DNA of 64,000 nucleotides from contig JACQAM010000008.1 in assembly GCA_016194975.1 (NCBI GenBank), forward strand, positions 186,001 through 250,000, in the 5' to 3' direction. A model generated the notes under the pieces. The model had not been told where the DNA came from. It searched no databases and was given only the letters and a program-made list of their open reading frames with translations. This document shows positions 36,751-46,070 of this stretch, in pieces. A program made the position numbers and the translations under genes. How positions within the stretch are numbered: position 1 is the stretch's first letter; each line of letters starts with the position of its first letter. The stretch comes from Bacteroidota bacterium. GTDB lineage: Bacteria; Bacteroidota; Bacteroidia; Palsa-965.

Positions 36751-37503
36751 TTGAACAAAAATCGTCCATACGTTTTATCAGTCGCAGGATTCGATCCGAG
36801 TGGCGGCGCAGGAATTCTTGCTGACATAAAAACGCTGGAGCAGCATCACGTTTACGGGATTGCTGTGATCACCGGGATAACTTTGCAGGCGGAGGAGAAG
36901 TTTCATTGGGTGAAATGGGAAAATGTGGAAGAGGTGGCTGGCGCAATAGAAGTGCTGATGAATGTTTACAAAGTTGATGTGGTCAAAACAGGAATCGTTC
37001 CCTCTCTGGAATTTCTTTCGGAAATAATTTCCTGCGTGAAAAAAAATAATCCGTCGGCAAAGATCATTGTCGATCCTGTTATCCGTTCCAGTACCGGTTT
37101 CGATCTTCTCGGAAAACACAATTGGAATGAATTGAAAAAGATCCTGGAAAATATTTTTCTCCTTACGCCCAATGCCGATGAAGCGATGAAGCTCACCGGG
37201 GATGCATTGCCGGAAGAAGCGGCGAAAAAACTTTCCGCTTATTGCCACGTGTTGCTCAAGGGCGGGCATCACCGGGACAAGCCGGGAACGGATCAACTCT
37301 TTACAGGAGGAAGTTGTATTGAAATACAACCATTCCGGAATAATATTTTTTCCAAACACGGTTCGGGATGCGTCTTGTCTTCCGCCATTGCCGCAGAAAT
37401 TGCTTCGGGGCGTGGCCTGGAAACGGCTTGCACCCGTGCAAAAAAATACACCGAAGAATTTCTGTTCAGCAACTCCTCCTTACTCGGGTACCACCATGTT
37501 TAG
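36751..37503 (+). CDS. thiD: HMP/HMP-phosphate kinase ThiD
   Basis: A 250-residue ribokinase-family kinase that phosphorylates HMP and HMP-P. Motifs are VLSVAGFDPSGGAGILADIK at the N-terminus, IIVDPVIRSSTG, LTPNADEAMKLTG and KHGSGCVLSSAIAA with the anion hole. No ATG lies between the end of thiE1 and this motif; the TTG at 36751 gives MNKNRPYVLSVAGF and a 10-base gap, so it is chosen over the longer frame inside thiE1. Its stop overlaps the next gene by 8 bases. Confidence 0.92.
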   Translation: MNKNRPYVLSVAGFDPSGGAGILADIKTLEQHHVYGIAVITGITLQAEEKFHWVKWENVEEVAGAIEVLMNVYKVDVVKTGIVPSLEFLSEIISCVKKNNPSAKIIVDPVIRSSTGFDLLGKHNWNELKKILENIFLLTPNADEAMKLTGDALPEEAAKKLSAYCHVLLKGGHHRDKPGTDQLFTGGSCIEIQPFRNNIFSKHGSGCVLSSAIAAEIASGRGLETACTRAKKYTEEFLFSNSSLLGYHHV

Positions 37504-38128
37504 CCGCCTTCAATACATCTCGCAGGGAAAAACTGCTGACGGGCAATCGCAGAATATCCAACAGGCGCTGGAAGCAGGTTGTGCCTGGATACAACTGCGG
37601 TTTAAAAATGCTTCGTTGCAGGAATTATTTCCGCTTGCTGAAAAAGTGAAAAGAATGTGCGAAAATTACAAGGCAGTTTTCATGGTGAACGATTACGTGC
37701 AGGTCGCAAAAGCTGTAGATGCTCACGGCGTTCATCTCGGGATCACGGATGATTCTCCCGTTGACGCAAGAAAAATTCTCGGCGACAAAAAACTGATCGG
37801 CGGAACTGCGAATACTATGGCGGATGTGATGAAACGCGTTGAAGAAAAATGTGATTACATCGGTCTCGGCCCTTATCGTTTCACAACTACAAAAGAAAAA
37901 CTGAGCCCGGTTCTCGGGCTGGAAGGATTTGAAAAAATAATGAGTGAACTGAAACAGAAGAATATTTTCATCCCGGTTTATGCGATTGGTGGAATTACGG
38001 AACAAGACATCGATCCCATTATGAAAAGCGGGGTTTACGGCGTGGCAGTTTCAGGAACGATAACCGCGCACAATGAAAAAAGAAAATTAGTCGGACAATT
38101 AAAAAATCTGCTGCATGGACAATCTTAA
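37496..38128 (+). CDS. thiE: Thiamine-phosphate synthase ThiE
   Basis: A 210-residue TIM-barrel enzyme that joins HMP-PP and thiazole phosphate to thiamine phosphate. Family blocks: [59 protein letters not shown] and [20 protein letters not shown]. The frame is open upstream into thiD, but the ATG at 37496 ([11 protein letters not shown]) is the only sensible start. It overlaps thiD by 8 bases and thiG by 14. Confidence 0.93.
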   Translation: MFSRLQYISQGKTADGQSQNIQQALEAGCAWIQLRFKNASLQELFPLAEKVKRMCENYKAVFMVNDYVQVAKAVDAHGVHLGITDDSPVDARKILGDKKLIGGTANTMADVMKRVEEKCDYIGLGPYRFTTTKEKLSPVLGLEGFEKIMSELKQKNIFIPVYAIGGITEQDIDPIMKSGVYGVAVSGTITAHNEKRKLVGQLKNLLHGQS

Positions 38129-38885
38129 AATTGCCGGAAAGGAATTTGCCTCACGATTATTTCTCGGCACCGGGAAATTCGGTTCTTCTTCTCAAATGGA
38201 AAAAGCAGTTCTTGCTTCAGGAACGGAGTTGGTTACGGTTGCATTGAAGCGTGTGGATCTCGAAACAGAAACGGACGAACTGTTGTCGCATCTTCATCAT
38301 CCGCACATCAATTTACTTCCGAACACTTCGGGTGCGCGCAATGCGAAAGAAGCTGTTTTCGCTGCGCAGCTTGCAAGAGAAGCGCTCGAAACAAACTGGC
38401 TGAAACTCGAAATTCATCCCGATCCGAAATATCTTTTGCCGGATGCGATTGAAACGCTGAAGGCAACGGAACAATTGGCGAAACTCGGATTCATTGTGCT
38501 GCCTTACATTCATGCCGATCCTGTTTTGTGCAAACAACTGGAAGATGCGGGAACTTCTGCGGTGATGCCGCTTGGTTCTCCCATTGGAACGAACAAAGGA
38601 TTGAAGACGATCGATTTCCTTGAAATTATCATTGAGCAAAGTAATGTTCCTGTTATTATTGATGCAGGAATCGGCGCTCCGTCGGATGCAGCAAAAGCAA
38701 TGGAGCTTGGCGCTGATGCGGTGCTTGTGAATACGGCAATTGCTGTTGCAGGAGATCCTGCTGCGATGGCGAGAGCTTTTAAAATGGCAGTTGCTTCCGG
38801 GCGAATTGCATTTCACGCACGCACAGGAAAAAAATCGGAACAAGCCGTCGCTTCAAGCCCACTCACTTCCTTCCTGCATGAATAA
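38115..38885 (+). CDS. thiG: Thiazole synthase ThiG
   Basis: A 256-residue TIM-barrel thiazole synthase that combines deoxyxylulose 5-phosphate, the ThiS thiocarboxylate and dehydroglycine. The pattern [13 protein letters not shown], then VTVALKRVD with the catalytic Lys, [31 protein letters not shown] and [20 protein letters not shown] is full and intact. Its end overlaps thiH by 8 bases. Confidence 0.97.
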   Translation: MDNLKIAGKEFASRLFLGTGKFGSSSQMEKAVLASGTELVTVALKRVDLETETDELLSHLHHPHINLLPNTSGARNAKEAVFAAQLAREALETNWLKLEIHPDPKYLLPDAIETLKATEQLAKLGFIVLPYIHADPVLCKQLEDAGTSAVMPLGSPIGTNKGLKTIDFLEIIIEQSNVPVIIDAGIGAPSDAAKAMELGADAVLVNTAIAVAGDPAAMARAFKMAVASGRIAFHARTGKKSEQAVASSPLTSFLHE

Positions 38886-39990
38886 TTTCATTGACATATT
38901 CGATCGCTATAGCTGGAATGAAGTAAAGAATTCCATCTACGGAAAAACGGTGGGCGATGTGGAGAAAGCTATCGCATCTGAAAAAAGATCGTTGGAAGAT
39001 TTCAAAGCGCTGATCTCTCCTGCTGCAGAAATGTACCTCGAAGAATTAGCAGGAGAAAGTCATCGCCTCACACAAAAACGTTTCGGGAAAACCATTCAGC
39101 TTTACGTGCCCATGTACGTGAGCAATGAGTGCAATAACATTTGTACGTATTGTGGTTTCAGTTTCGATAACAAACTGAAAAGAAAAACGCTGAGCGACGA
39201 AGAACTGATCGTGGAAGCAGGCGCAATAAAAAAACATGGGTTCAATCACATTCTTCTTGTTTCGGGTGAAGCCGATCAAATGGTGAACGTGAATTATTTT
39301 AAAAATGCGATCCGTCTTCTCCGCTCACGCTTCGCGAATATTTCCATTGAGTTTCAGCCGCTCGAAACGGAAGAATATTCTGCATTGCATGAGCTCGGTG
39401 TTTATTCTGTTCTTGTTTATCAGGAAACTTATCACCGTGAAGTTTACAAAACGTATCATCCCAAAGGGAAAAAATCGAATTTTAATTATCGCCTTGAAAC
39501 TCCTGATCGTGTTGGTGCAGCAGGAATTCACAAAATAGGTTTGGGTGTTTTACTCGGCCTCGAAGACTGGAGGACCGATGCATTTTTCTGCGCTCTTCAT
39601 CTCGATTATCTCCGGAAGAAATACTGGCGCTCGAAACTTTCTGTTTCATTTCCGCGCATGCGTCCCGCGGAAGGCATCATTGAACCGAATGTGATCGTGA
39701 GCGATAAAGAACTCGTGCAGATGATGTGCGCTTACCGTTTGTTCAATGAAGATCTCGAACTTTCGATCTCGACTCGCGAGTCGGAAAAATTCAGAAATAA
39801 TATTATTCCACTTGGTATAACGAGCATGAGTGCGGGATCAAAAACAAATCCGGGAGGATATGCCGTGGAGCCGGGATCGCTCGAGCAATTCGAAATAAGT
39901 GATGAACGAAGTGCGGAAGTCATTGCGGCACGAATAAAAAAATCGGGATACGAACCGGTTTGGAAAGACTGGGACAAAGTTTTAGCATAA
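38878..39990 (+). CDS. thiH: 2-iminoacetate synthase ThiH
   Basis: A 370-residue radical-SAM enzyme that cleaves tyrosine to dehydroglycine for ThiG. The iron-sulfur motif is [12 protein letters not shown] (Cys85, Cys89, Cys92). The segment [13 protein letters not shown] and the C-terminal [11 protein letters not shown] are typical. Use of ThiH, and not the oxygen-dependent ThiO, implies the oxygen-sensitive route even though the window also carries oxidase genes. The ATG at 38878 lies inside the thiG end; the longer upstream frame has no similarity. Confidence 0.96.
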   Translation: MNNFIDIFDRYSWNEVKNSIYGKTVGDVEKAIASEKRSLEDFKALISPAAEMYLEELAGESHRLTQKRFGKTIQLYVPMYVSNECNNICTYCGFSFDNKLKRKTLSDEELIVEAGAIKKHGFNHILLVSGEADQMVNVNYFKNAIRLLRSRFANISIEFQPLETEEYSALHELGVYSVLVYQETYHREVYKTYHPKGKKSNFNYRLETPDRVGAAGIHKIGLGVLLGLEDWRTDAFFCALHLDYLRKKYWRSKLSVSFPRMRPAEGIIEPNVIVSDKELVQMMCAYRLFNEDLELSISTRESEKFRNNIIPLGITSMSAGSKTNPGGYAVEPGSLEQFEISDERSAEVIAARIKKSGYEPVWKDWDKVLA

Positions 39991-39994
39991 CACG

Positions 39995-40711
39995 ATGAGC
40001 AATTTCACAAGGGAAGAACTGATCCGTTACAGCAGGCAGATGATGTTGCCGGAGATCGGAATGAAAGGGCAGGAGAAAATCCGTATGGCGAAAATTCTCG
40101 TCGTCGGCGCCGGCGGACTCGGTTGCCCGGCGTTGCAATATTTATGTGCGGCTGGAACCGGAACATTGGGAATAATTGATTTCGATAAAGTGGAATTGCA
40201 CAATCTTCACCGGCAAATTCTTTTTTCTGTGAATGACATCGGGAAATCAAAAGCAATTGTTGCCGCAGCAAAGCTGAAAGAAATGAATCCTTTTCCTGAA
40301 TTGAAAGTGTTTGATGAAATGCTGAATGAAAAAAATGCAGAAAGAATAATTTCAGATTTTAATCTCGTGATTGATGCTTCAGATAATTTTCTCACGCGCT
40401 ATCTCGTAAATGACACGTGCGCGAAATTGAAAATCCCATTGGTGTATGGAAGTATCCTGCGCGACGAAGGACAGCTTGCTGTTTTCAATTATAAAAACGG
40501 GAAAAATCTCCGCGATCTTTTTCCGGAACCACCGGCCCCGGAAGATGTACCGAATTGCGATGAGAATGGAGTGCTCGGTACACTTCCTGCAATTGTGGCT
40601 TCACTGATGACGCATGAAGCGATGAAAATTATTCTGGGAATGGAAGTTCTCACCGATCAGATCGTGATTTTTGATGCAAAGAATTTTCAATTACAAAAGT
40701 TGAATTACTGA
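39995..40711 (+). CDS. thiF: ThiF/MoeB-family adenylyltransferase
   Basis: A 238-residue E1-like enzyme expected to adenylate the ThiS C-terminus. It has the nucleotide motif VVGAGGLGCPALQYLCAAG, the Arg-containing NLHRQILFS and the Asp in LVIDASDNFLTRYLVND. It lacks the C-terminal rhodanese domain of MoeB-type proteins. The usual paired CxxC zinc motifs are not seen (only one Cys in VPNCDENG). It is last in the thi operon, and a long palindromic element follows its stop by 2 bases. Confidence 0.9.
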   Translation: MSNFTREELIRYSRQMMLPEIGMKGQEKIRMAKILVVGAGGLGCPALQYLCAAGTGTLGIIDFDKVELHNLHRQILFSVNDIGKSKAIVAAAKLKEMNPFPELKVFDEMLNEKNAERIISDFNLVIDASDNFLTRYLVNDTCAKLKIPLVYGSILRDEGQLAVFNYKNGKNLRDLFPEPPAPEDVPNCDENGVLGTLPAIVASLMTHEAMKIILGMEVLTDQIVIFDAKNFQLQKLNY

Positions 40712-40713
40712 GA

Positions 40714-40853
40714 GGCTGTTTAAAATTCATTTTTTGGAATTGTTATGATGCCATTTTTGTTCAGCCGAGGCGCATTTTGCAGGCCATAGTGGAGCGACTA
40801 CGGCCAAGAAATGCAACGAAGGATGGACAAAAATGGCGCATAACAAAACAGCC
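40714..40853. repeat. 140-bp long palindromic element after thiF
   Basis: The ends GGCTGTTT and AAACAGCC (40847-40853 core) are inverted. Inside them TGTTATGATGCCATTTTTGT (40741-40760) pairs with ACAAAAATGGCGCATAACA, and a central GGCC...GGCC pairs further. The left arm carries a 20-base insertion (about 40721-40739). The element can fold into one large cruciform or hairpin, has no ORF and no clear target duplication. It fills most of the 258-base gap before ctaB and may end thi transcription. Confidence 0.8.
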
Positions 40854-40969
40854 CTTTCTATTGGGAGTAATGCCTAAATTTGGCGGATTTTAAAAACAGA
40901 AAATTGCTCACACCGGGAGCTCATACCATCGAAAAAACGGAGAACCGCGAAAGCGGCCATTCGGGAATT

Positions 40970-41836
40970 ATGGGAAAGATATCAGATTACGCACAGTTCG
41001 TAAAACTCCGTCTTACCGTTCTCGTTGTCTTCTCCGCTGTTATCGGATATTTTATCGGCATCCGCGAATTGAGGTTCAATGCCGAATGGATGCAGTTGAC
41101 CGCGCTTATCGTTGGTGGATTTCTCGTGACGGGATCTTCGAATGGATTCAACCAGGTGATCGAGCGTGATCTCGACAAACTCATGCCGAGAACAATGAAA
41201 CGCCCTCTTCCGCAGGGAAGGATGTCGGTGCGCGAAGGAATAATTCTCGCTTCTGTTATGGGAATTTCCGGAATAATCCTGCTTACACTTTACACGAATT
41301 ATCTCGGTGGAATTCTCGGCGCACTTGCCTTGTTGCTTTATACTTGCGTTTACACGCCTTCAAAACGATTTACTCCATTCGCCACTTTCATCGGCGCATT
41401 TCCCGGAGCAATTCCTCCAATGCTGGGATGGGTGGCTGCTGTGCATGGATTCGGATTCATAGGAAGTTCTGCACTTCTTCTTTTTGCAACGCAGTTCATG
41501 TGGCAGTTCCCGCACTTCTGGGCCATCGCATGGGTTTCGCACGAAGATTATCTCAAAGCAGGATTTCATCTTCTTCCTTCGAAAGGAGGACGCGATAAGT
41601 CAAGTGCATTCCAGATCGTAGTTTATACACTTTGCCTGATACCGATCAGTTTGTTTCCTGTACTCTTTCACATGTCGGGAACCATTTCGGTGATCATAGC
41701 GATCATCTGCGGAACATTATTTTTTCTGCAGGCATTGCGGCTTTACAGAACGTGCGAAGTGCGCGATGCACAACGGCTCATGTTCGGATCATTTATTTAT
41801 TTACCGGTCATTCAGCTTGCTTACCTGTTCGGATAA
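40970..41836 (+). CDS. ctaB: Heme O synthase (protoheme IX farnesyltransferase)
   Basis: A 288-residue UbiA-superfamily membrane enzyme with about nine helices that adds a farnesyl group to heme B, making heme O for cytochrome oxidase. The first Asp-rich motif is NQVIERDLDKLMPRTMKRPL, and the second loop region is YTPSKRFTPFATFIGAFPGA. The ATG at 40970 (MGKISDYAQFVKLRL) matches the family start; the TTG at 40880 would add 30 atypical residues. It leads the oxidase-assembly gene group. Confidence 0.95.
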   Translation: MGKISDYAQFVKLRLTVLVVFSAVIGYFIGIRELRFNAEWMQLTALIVGGFLVTGSSNGFNQVIERDLDKLMPRTMKRPLPQGRMSVREGIILASVMGISGIILLTLYTNYLGGILGALALLLYTCVYTPSKRFTPFATFIGAFPGAIPPMLGWVAAVHGFGFIGSSALLLFATQFMWQFPHFWAIAWVSHEDYLKAGFHLLPSKGGRDKSSAFQIVVYTLCLIPISLFPVLFHMSGTISVIIAIICGTLFFLQALRLYRTCEVRDAQRLMFGSFIYLPVIQLAYLFG

Positions 41837-41837
41837 A

Positions 41838-42434
41838 ATGATGACAACAGTTGCAGAAGAAAATGAATTTCGTTTGCGCAGGGAAAAAGCCCAGCGCAAT
41901 CTCATGTGGTTTGGTGTAGGAAGTATTGTAATGGTATTTGCCGGGCTCACGAGCGCGTATGTTGTGCGCAGGGGTGGTGGCGATTGGTTCAGTGTTGTTC
42001 TGCCGCAGATATTCTGGGCAAGTTCTGCTGTTATTTTGATGAGCAGTGTTACTATGAATTCAGCGATGATGAGTTTCCGAAAGGACAAACTCACTACAGG
42101 AACAATATTTCTCGGAACTACATTTTTACTCGGACTTCTTTTCGCGTGGTTGCAATTCAGGGGATGGAGCGATCTTACACGGAATGGAATTTACCTCGTG
42201 CATCCCAAGGGGCAGAACTCTCTTGTTTCCGGCTCATTTATTTATCTTCTTTCCGGTCTTCATCTTGCGCACCTGGTGGGAGGATTGATCGCGCTCGCAT
42301 TCACATTTGTCAAATCACTCATGGGTCGTTATGGATCGGCAAACATGCACGGACTCCGGGTTGCTGCTATTTACTGGCATTTCCTCGATGTATTGTGGAT
42401 GTATTTGTTCATTTTTCTGACGATTTTTAAGTAA
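41838..42434 (+). CDS. Cytochrome c oxidase subunit III-like protein, short form
   Basis: A 198-residue membrane protein with five helices of the heme-copper oxidase subunit III family, with AGLTSAYVVRRGGGDW and the C-terminal LHLAHLVGGLIAL and AAIYWHFLDVLWMYLFI. It starts one base after the ctaB stop. A longer subunit III follows, as is usual in Bacteroidota caa3-type clusters, in which two subunit III-like genes occur side by side. Confidence 0.9.
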   Translation: MMTTVAEENEFRLRREKAQRNLMWFGVGSIVMVFAGLTSAYVVRRGGGDWFSVVLPQIFWASSAVILMSSVTMNSAMMSFRKDKLTTGTIFLGTTFLLGLLFAWLQFRGWSDLTRNGIYLVHPKGQNSLVSGSFIYLLSGLHLAHLVGGLIALAFTFVKSLMGRYGSANMHGLRVAAIYWHFLDVLWMYLFIFLTIFK

Positions 42435-42485
42435 ACTTGCAACGCATAAAAGGATCAAAACCTTAAACGGAAAACAATAATTTTT

Positions 42486-43301
42486 ATGGAAGTAGCACAC
42501 GAAGAAACTAAAAATTCAGGATGGGGCGGAGCAACCTCACCACTTGGAATCAGCTACGGAAAAATGTTCATGTGGTTCTTTCTCATTTCCGATGCCCTCA
42601 CATTCTCCGGTTTTCTTTGTTCATACGGATTTTTCCGTCACCGTTTCGCTGGTGAATGGCCAATTCCCGGTCACGTATTCCACCACTTTCCTTTTCTCGA
42701 AGGCCATCATCTTCCGTTGATGTATGTGGGTCTTATGACTTTTATTCTCATTATGAGTTCGGTGACTATGGTTCTTGCAGTTGAAGCCGGGCATCGTAAC
42801 GATAAAAAGAAAGTACTCGTCTGGATGTTTCTCACCATTATCGGCGGACTGATGTTCGTGGGTTCACAGGCGTGGGAGTGGACGAATTTTATCATTGGTT
42901 CGGAGAATGGCGCGATCCTTTATCAGAATCACATTTACACGTACCAGTTCAATGATAAAACGCACGAGTCGAATACGAAGATACTGCACTTCAAAGGCGC
43001 TGATCTTTCTGAAACCGAATCGGCGTATATCATTTCTCACGGAGAAGTTTTTCACGGCGCCAATCTTCAGCATAATGAATATGGCCATACCGGTTTTGCA
43101 GATTTCTTTTTCTTCATCACCGGCTTCCACGGCTTCCACGTTTTTTCGGGAGTGTGTATCAATATCGTGATCTTCATTATGGCATTGCAGGGAGTAATGG
43201 AACGACGGGGCCATTATGAAATGGTGGAAAAAGTGGGACTCTACTGGCACTTTGTCGATCTCGTGTGGGTATTCGTGTTCACCTTCTTCTACCTCCTCTG
43301 A
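42486..43301 (+). CDS. Cytochrome c oxidase subunit III
   Basis: A 271-residue subunit III-type membrane protein. Conserved parts are KMFMWFFLISDALTFSGFL, MYVGLMTFILIMSSVTM, FFFITGFHGFHVFSGV and YWHFVDLVWVFVFTFFYLL. A loop of about 60 residues between helices (EWTNFIIGSENGAIL to the His-rich HGEVFHGANLQH) is longer than in classic subunit III. The catalytic subunits I and II are not nearby. Confidence 0.92.
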   Translation: MEVAHEETKNSGWGGATSPLGISYGKMFMWFFLISDALTFSGFLCSYGFFRHRFAGEWPIPGHVFHHFPFLEGHHLPLMYVGLMTFILIMSSVTMVLAVEAGHRNDKKKVLVWMFLTIIGGLMFVGSQAWEWTNFIIGSENGAILYQNHIYTYQFNDKTHESNTKILHFKGADLSETESAYIISHGEVFHGANLQHNEYGHTGFADFFFFITGFHGFHVFSGVCINIVIFIMALQGVMERRGHYEMVEKVGLYWHFVDLVWVFVFTFFYLL

Positions 43302-43344
43302 TCTTACCCGTAAAAAAACTATCAACGCTTAAAAAGAAAATAAT

Positions 43345-43746
43345 ATGTCAGAATTCCACGATCCGTTTCCGAATTATGAAATGCTCGCTCACCATTCTGA
43401 AGAGCATGGGAAAAAAGCAAGACGCAAACTCTGGAATGTATTCTGGTTGCTGCTTGTTGTAACACTCATCGAAGTATTCGTTGGAGTGAAAGCGCACGAG
43501 TGGGGACTTCCTCATTTATTCCTGAAATTCTTTTTCATCGGTTTCACCGTTGTGAAAGCATTCTACATTGTTTACAGTTTCATGCATCTTGGTGATGAAG
43601 TGCGCTGGGCAAAATGGATGATCATTGCGCCTTTTAGCGGTTTTATTCTTTATCTCATTGTGATGCTGGTTATGGGCGAAGGAAATTATGCAAGAGAACA
43701 CCGGCTCGATCCGCCGGCGAATACAGAACAGGTTCCGAATAAATAA
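43345..43746 (+). CDS. Cytochrome c oxidase subunit IV-like protein
   Basis: A 133-residue membrane protein with three helices resembling the prokaryotic subunit IV (CoxF/CyoD type): a His-rich N-terminus (EMLAHHSEEHGKKARRK), then WNVFWLLLVVTLIEVFVGV and FYIVYSFMHLGDEVRWAKW. It probably stabilises the oxidase complex. Its stop overlaps the next ATG by one base. Confidence 0.88.
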   Translation: MSEFHDPFPNYEMLAHHSEEHGKKARRKLWNVFWLLLVVTLIEVFVGVKAHEWGLPHLFLKFFFIGFTVVKAFYIVYSFMHLGDEVRWAKWMIIAPFSGFILYLIVMLVMGEGNYAREHRLDPPANTEQVPNK

Positions 43747-44435
43747 TGAAATCGAGAGCAATACTTTTCACTGTTCTCCTTCTGCCAACGATCGTTTACA
43801 TTTATTTTGCGCTCGGAGTTCCCAAAACTTTCCGGGCGCCTTTTTTTGGCCCGCGCCATTCGATCATAGTGAAGGATAAGAATGGGAATGATAAAACGGA
43901 TACTTCTTATTTCGCGATCCCGTCTTTTACCTGCCATACGGTAGGAAATACAATTTTCAATACAGAAAAATTATCCGGCCACCTGTACGTTGCTGTTTTT
44001 GTAAACCCTGATTCTCTTACTACACTTCTTCCTTCTCTCGCAGAAGATCTCCACCTCAATCGTGAAAAATATAAATACGCACGTTTTGTTTTTTTCTACC
44101 CCGGCGATTCACTCGGAAATGTTACTCCTTCCTGTCCTGATTTCGGAAAGGATCTGAAACTGAATGAAGATTCTGCGATCTCGCTTTATCTTTCGCCGGC
44201 AACATTCGATTCGCTTCACGCGAAATATTATTTTGTTCCCGATCCTTCGCGCAAAAAAGATCCATGGCAAACGTGGAGTGATGCCATACTCATCGATCAC
44301 AAAGGAAGGATACGCGGCTATTATAATATCAGGATGGCATCTGAACTGAAAAAACTGAAAGAGGATGTCCCTTTTATTAATTTCCGTGATGAAGCAGCGG
44401 AGACGATCGACAACAGTACCATCGAGAAAAGATAA
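43746..44435 (+). CDS. SCO1-like thioredoxin-fold protein without the copper Cys pair
   Basis: A 229-residue protein with one N-terminal membrane anchor (AILFTVLLLPTIVYIYFALG) and an outer domain. The position in the oxidase cluster and blocks such as HLYVAVFVNPDSL and SDAILIDHKGRIRGYYN resemble SCO proteins, but the CxxxC copper motif is absent; only isolated Cys (FTCHT, PSCPD) remain. It is probably a divergent partner of the SCO protein that follows after 5 bases. No function is assigned beyond that. Confidence 0.6.
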   Translation: MKSRAILFTVLLLPTIVYIYFALGVPKTFRAPFFGPRHSIIVKDKNGNDKTDTSYFAIPSFTCHTVGNTIFNTEKLSGHLYVAVFVNPDSLTTLLPSLAEDLHLNREKYKYARFVFFYPGDSLGNVTPSCPDFGKDLKLNEDSAISLYLSPATFDSLHAKYYFVPDPSRKKDPWQTWSDAILIDHKGRIRGYYNIRMASELKKLKEDVPFINFRDEAAETIDNSTIEKR

Positions 44436-44440
44436 GAATC

Positions 44441-45097
44441 ATGCGTTACGGAATTATTTTTTTCATTTTCTTTTTTTCCTGCTCAACGGGTGGAGATCAG
44501 AAAAAACCGGTAGCCGATACTGTAGGAAATATTTCTTCCGGTTCACAGCGGCTCATGCTGTATTACCCGACCGATTCTACGGATAAGAATGGGAATAAAA
44601 CATATCACACCATTCCCGGCGTCCAATTGATCCAGCAGAACGGAAAACTATTTTCCACCAATTCTTTGAATGGAAAAATTGTCGTGAGCGATTTTTTCTT
44701 TGCGAATTGTAAAGGCCCGTGCCCGCGCATGACGAGCCAGCTTGCGCGCGTGCAAAGTGCATTCGCAGGAAATCCCGATGTGAAAATTATTTCCTACACC
44801 GTGGATCCCGATCGTGATACCGCGGCTGCATTACTGGAATATGCAAAACGTTTCAACGCCGACAGCTCACAATGGAAATTCGTAACAGGCCCGAAAAAAA
44901 AATTATACGATCTTGCCCGCTATGGATTTTATATGAGTGTCGATTCGGGAGATGGCGGACCGGATGATTTCATTCACAGCGACCAGGTCATTCTTGTTGA
45001 TCGCAATGCGCACATCCGCGGTTACTACTCAGGAACTGACTCTGTATCGATCGATACTATGATCTCGGATATAAAAACATTATTAAAACAACAATGA
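44441..45097 (+). CDS. SCO-family copper chaperone for cytochrome oxidase
   Basis: A 218-residue lipoprotein-type protein (lipobox FFFSCSTG, Cys14) with the SCO thioredoxin fold. The copper ligands are Cys90 and Cys94 in FANCKGPCPRM, and the distal His is in DDFIHSDQVILVD. It would deliver copper to the CuA site of subunit II in the periplasm. It follows the SCO-like gene without the motif. Confidence 0.92.
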   Translation: MRYGIIFFIFFFSCSTGGDQKKPVADTVGNISSGSQRLMLYYPTDSTDKNGNKTYHTIPGVQLIQQNGKLFSTNSLNGKIVVSDFFFANCKGPCPRMTSQLARVQSAFAGNPDVKIISYTVDPDRDTAAALLEYAKRFNADSSQWKFVTGPKKKLYDLARYGFYMSVDSGDGGPDDFIHSDQVILVDRNAHIRGYYSGTDSVSIDTMISDIKTLLKQQ

Positions 45098-45102
45098 ACT
45101 CT

Positions 45103-45247
45103 ATTGTACGAACTACGAAATTCACGAATTACGTAATACGAATCGACGAAAAAATCGAAAATGGAATAGTAAAACAAGATTCATACCTGTTTTATTCGAT
45201 TCGCTTTTTGGTACTTCGTACTTCGTCAATTTCGCAGTTCGTACAAT
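45103..45247. repeat. 145-bp palindromic element of TTCGTA words
   Basis: The outer arms ATTGTACGAACTACGAAATT (45103-45122) and its near-complement at about 45228-45247 are inverted. The middle holds further TTACGTAATACG words and a 15-base AAAACAAGATTCATACCTGTTTT palindrome (split for length). Parts match the repeat at 12310-12349. It fills the gap between the SCO gene and the DUF420 gene. Confidence 0.75.
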
Positions 45248-45263
45248 ACAAATAAAATTTTCA

Positions 45264-45800
45264 ATGTCAGAAAAATCCATCTTCCGCATCGTAATGACAA
45301 TTTCCATCGTGGTATTTGCCGCAGTGGTAGTGCTCAATAAAAAAATACTTCCTGTTCCGGAAGTGATCCCGTCTTTCGTTTACCGTCTTCCTTTACTCCA
45401 CGCAATACTCAACGGAACGTGTTTTGTGCTGCTGCTATTTTCATTCATCGCGATCCGGAAAAAAAAGATCATCATTCACAAACGGATCAACATCACCGCA
45501 TTTTTCCTTTCGAGTTTATTTCTCATTTCCTATGTAACCTATCACTGGCTGGCTCCTGAAACAACTTTTCCGAAAGAGAATTCACTACGCACTATTTATC
45601 TCATCATTCTTTCGGCACACATCATTCTTGCCGGAGTTGTTCTTCCGCTTATCCTCATGTCGTTCTGGTACGGATTGAAAAATAATATTGTGAAGCATAA
45701 AAAAATTGTTCACTGGACTTACCCGATCTGGTTGTATGTTACATTTTCCGGAGTAGTGGTGTACCTGATGATATCGCCATACTACCATTTTCCTGTTTGA
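45264..45800 (+). CDS. DUF420 membrane protein
   Basis: A 178-residue protein with five transmembrane helices and conserved histidines (LPLLHAILNG, YVTYHWLAPE, AHIILAGVVLP). DUF420 proteins lie next to cytochrome oxidase genes in many Bacteroidota and Firmicutes (CtaM/YozB-type assembly factor). It is therefore expected to help oxidase maturation. Confidence 0.88.
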   Translation: MSEKSIFRIVMTISIVVFAAVVVLNKKILPVPEVIPSFVYRLPLLHAILNGTCFVLLLFSFIAIRKKKIIIHKRINITAFFLSSLFLISYVTYHWLAPETTFPKENSLRTIYLIILSAHIILAGVVLPLILMSFWYGLKNNIVKHKKIVHWTYPIWLYVTFSGVVVYLMISPYYHFPV

Positions 45801-45833
45801 AATCTCATTGGGAAAAAGAGTACCTTTAATACA

Positions 45834-46070
45834 ATGAAACAGAAACTATTTTTCTTTTTAATTTTATTTTTTGTGATGAGCATTGCTTCTCACGCGCAGT
45901 GCGCCATGTGCAGGGCTGTAGCGCAGAGCGGGCAGAATACAGTAAGCGGCGGACTCAACAACGCCATCCTTTACCTGATGGCTTTACCTTATCTCCTCAT
46001 CATTATTTTATTCCGGAAAAGGATCTGGACTTTTTTGAAAGAGTTGCGCGGATTGTGGGTGAAGAACTGA
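45834..46070 (+). CDS. Small membrane protein with CxxC, end of oxidase cluster
   Basis: A 78-residue protein with a signal peptide (MKQKLFFFLILFFVMSIASH), a Cys pair CAMC at residues 23-26 and one transmembrane helix (AILYLMALPYLLIIILFRK). Such small CxxC proteins often close Bacteroidota oxidase clusters. Function is not known. It ends directly against the convergent DUF4249 gene with no gap. Confidence 0.65.
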   Translation: MKQKLFFFLILFFVMSIASHAQCAMCRAVAQSGQNTVSGGLNNAILYLMALPYLLIIILFRKRIWTFLKELRGLWVKN

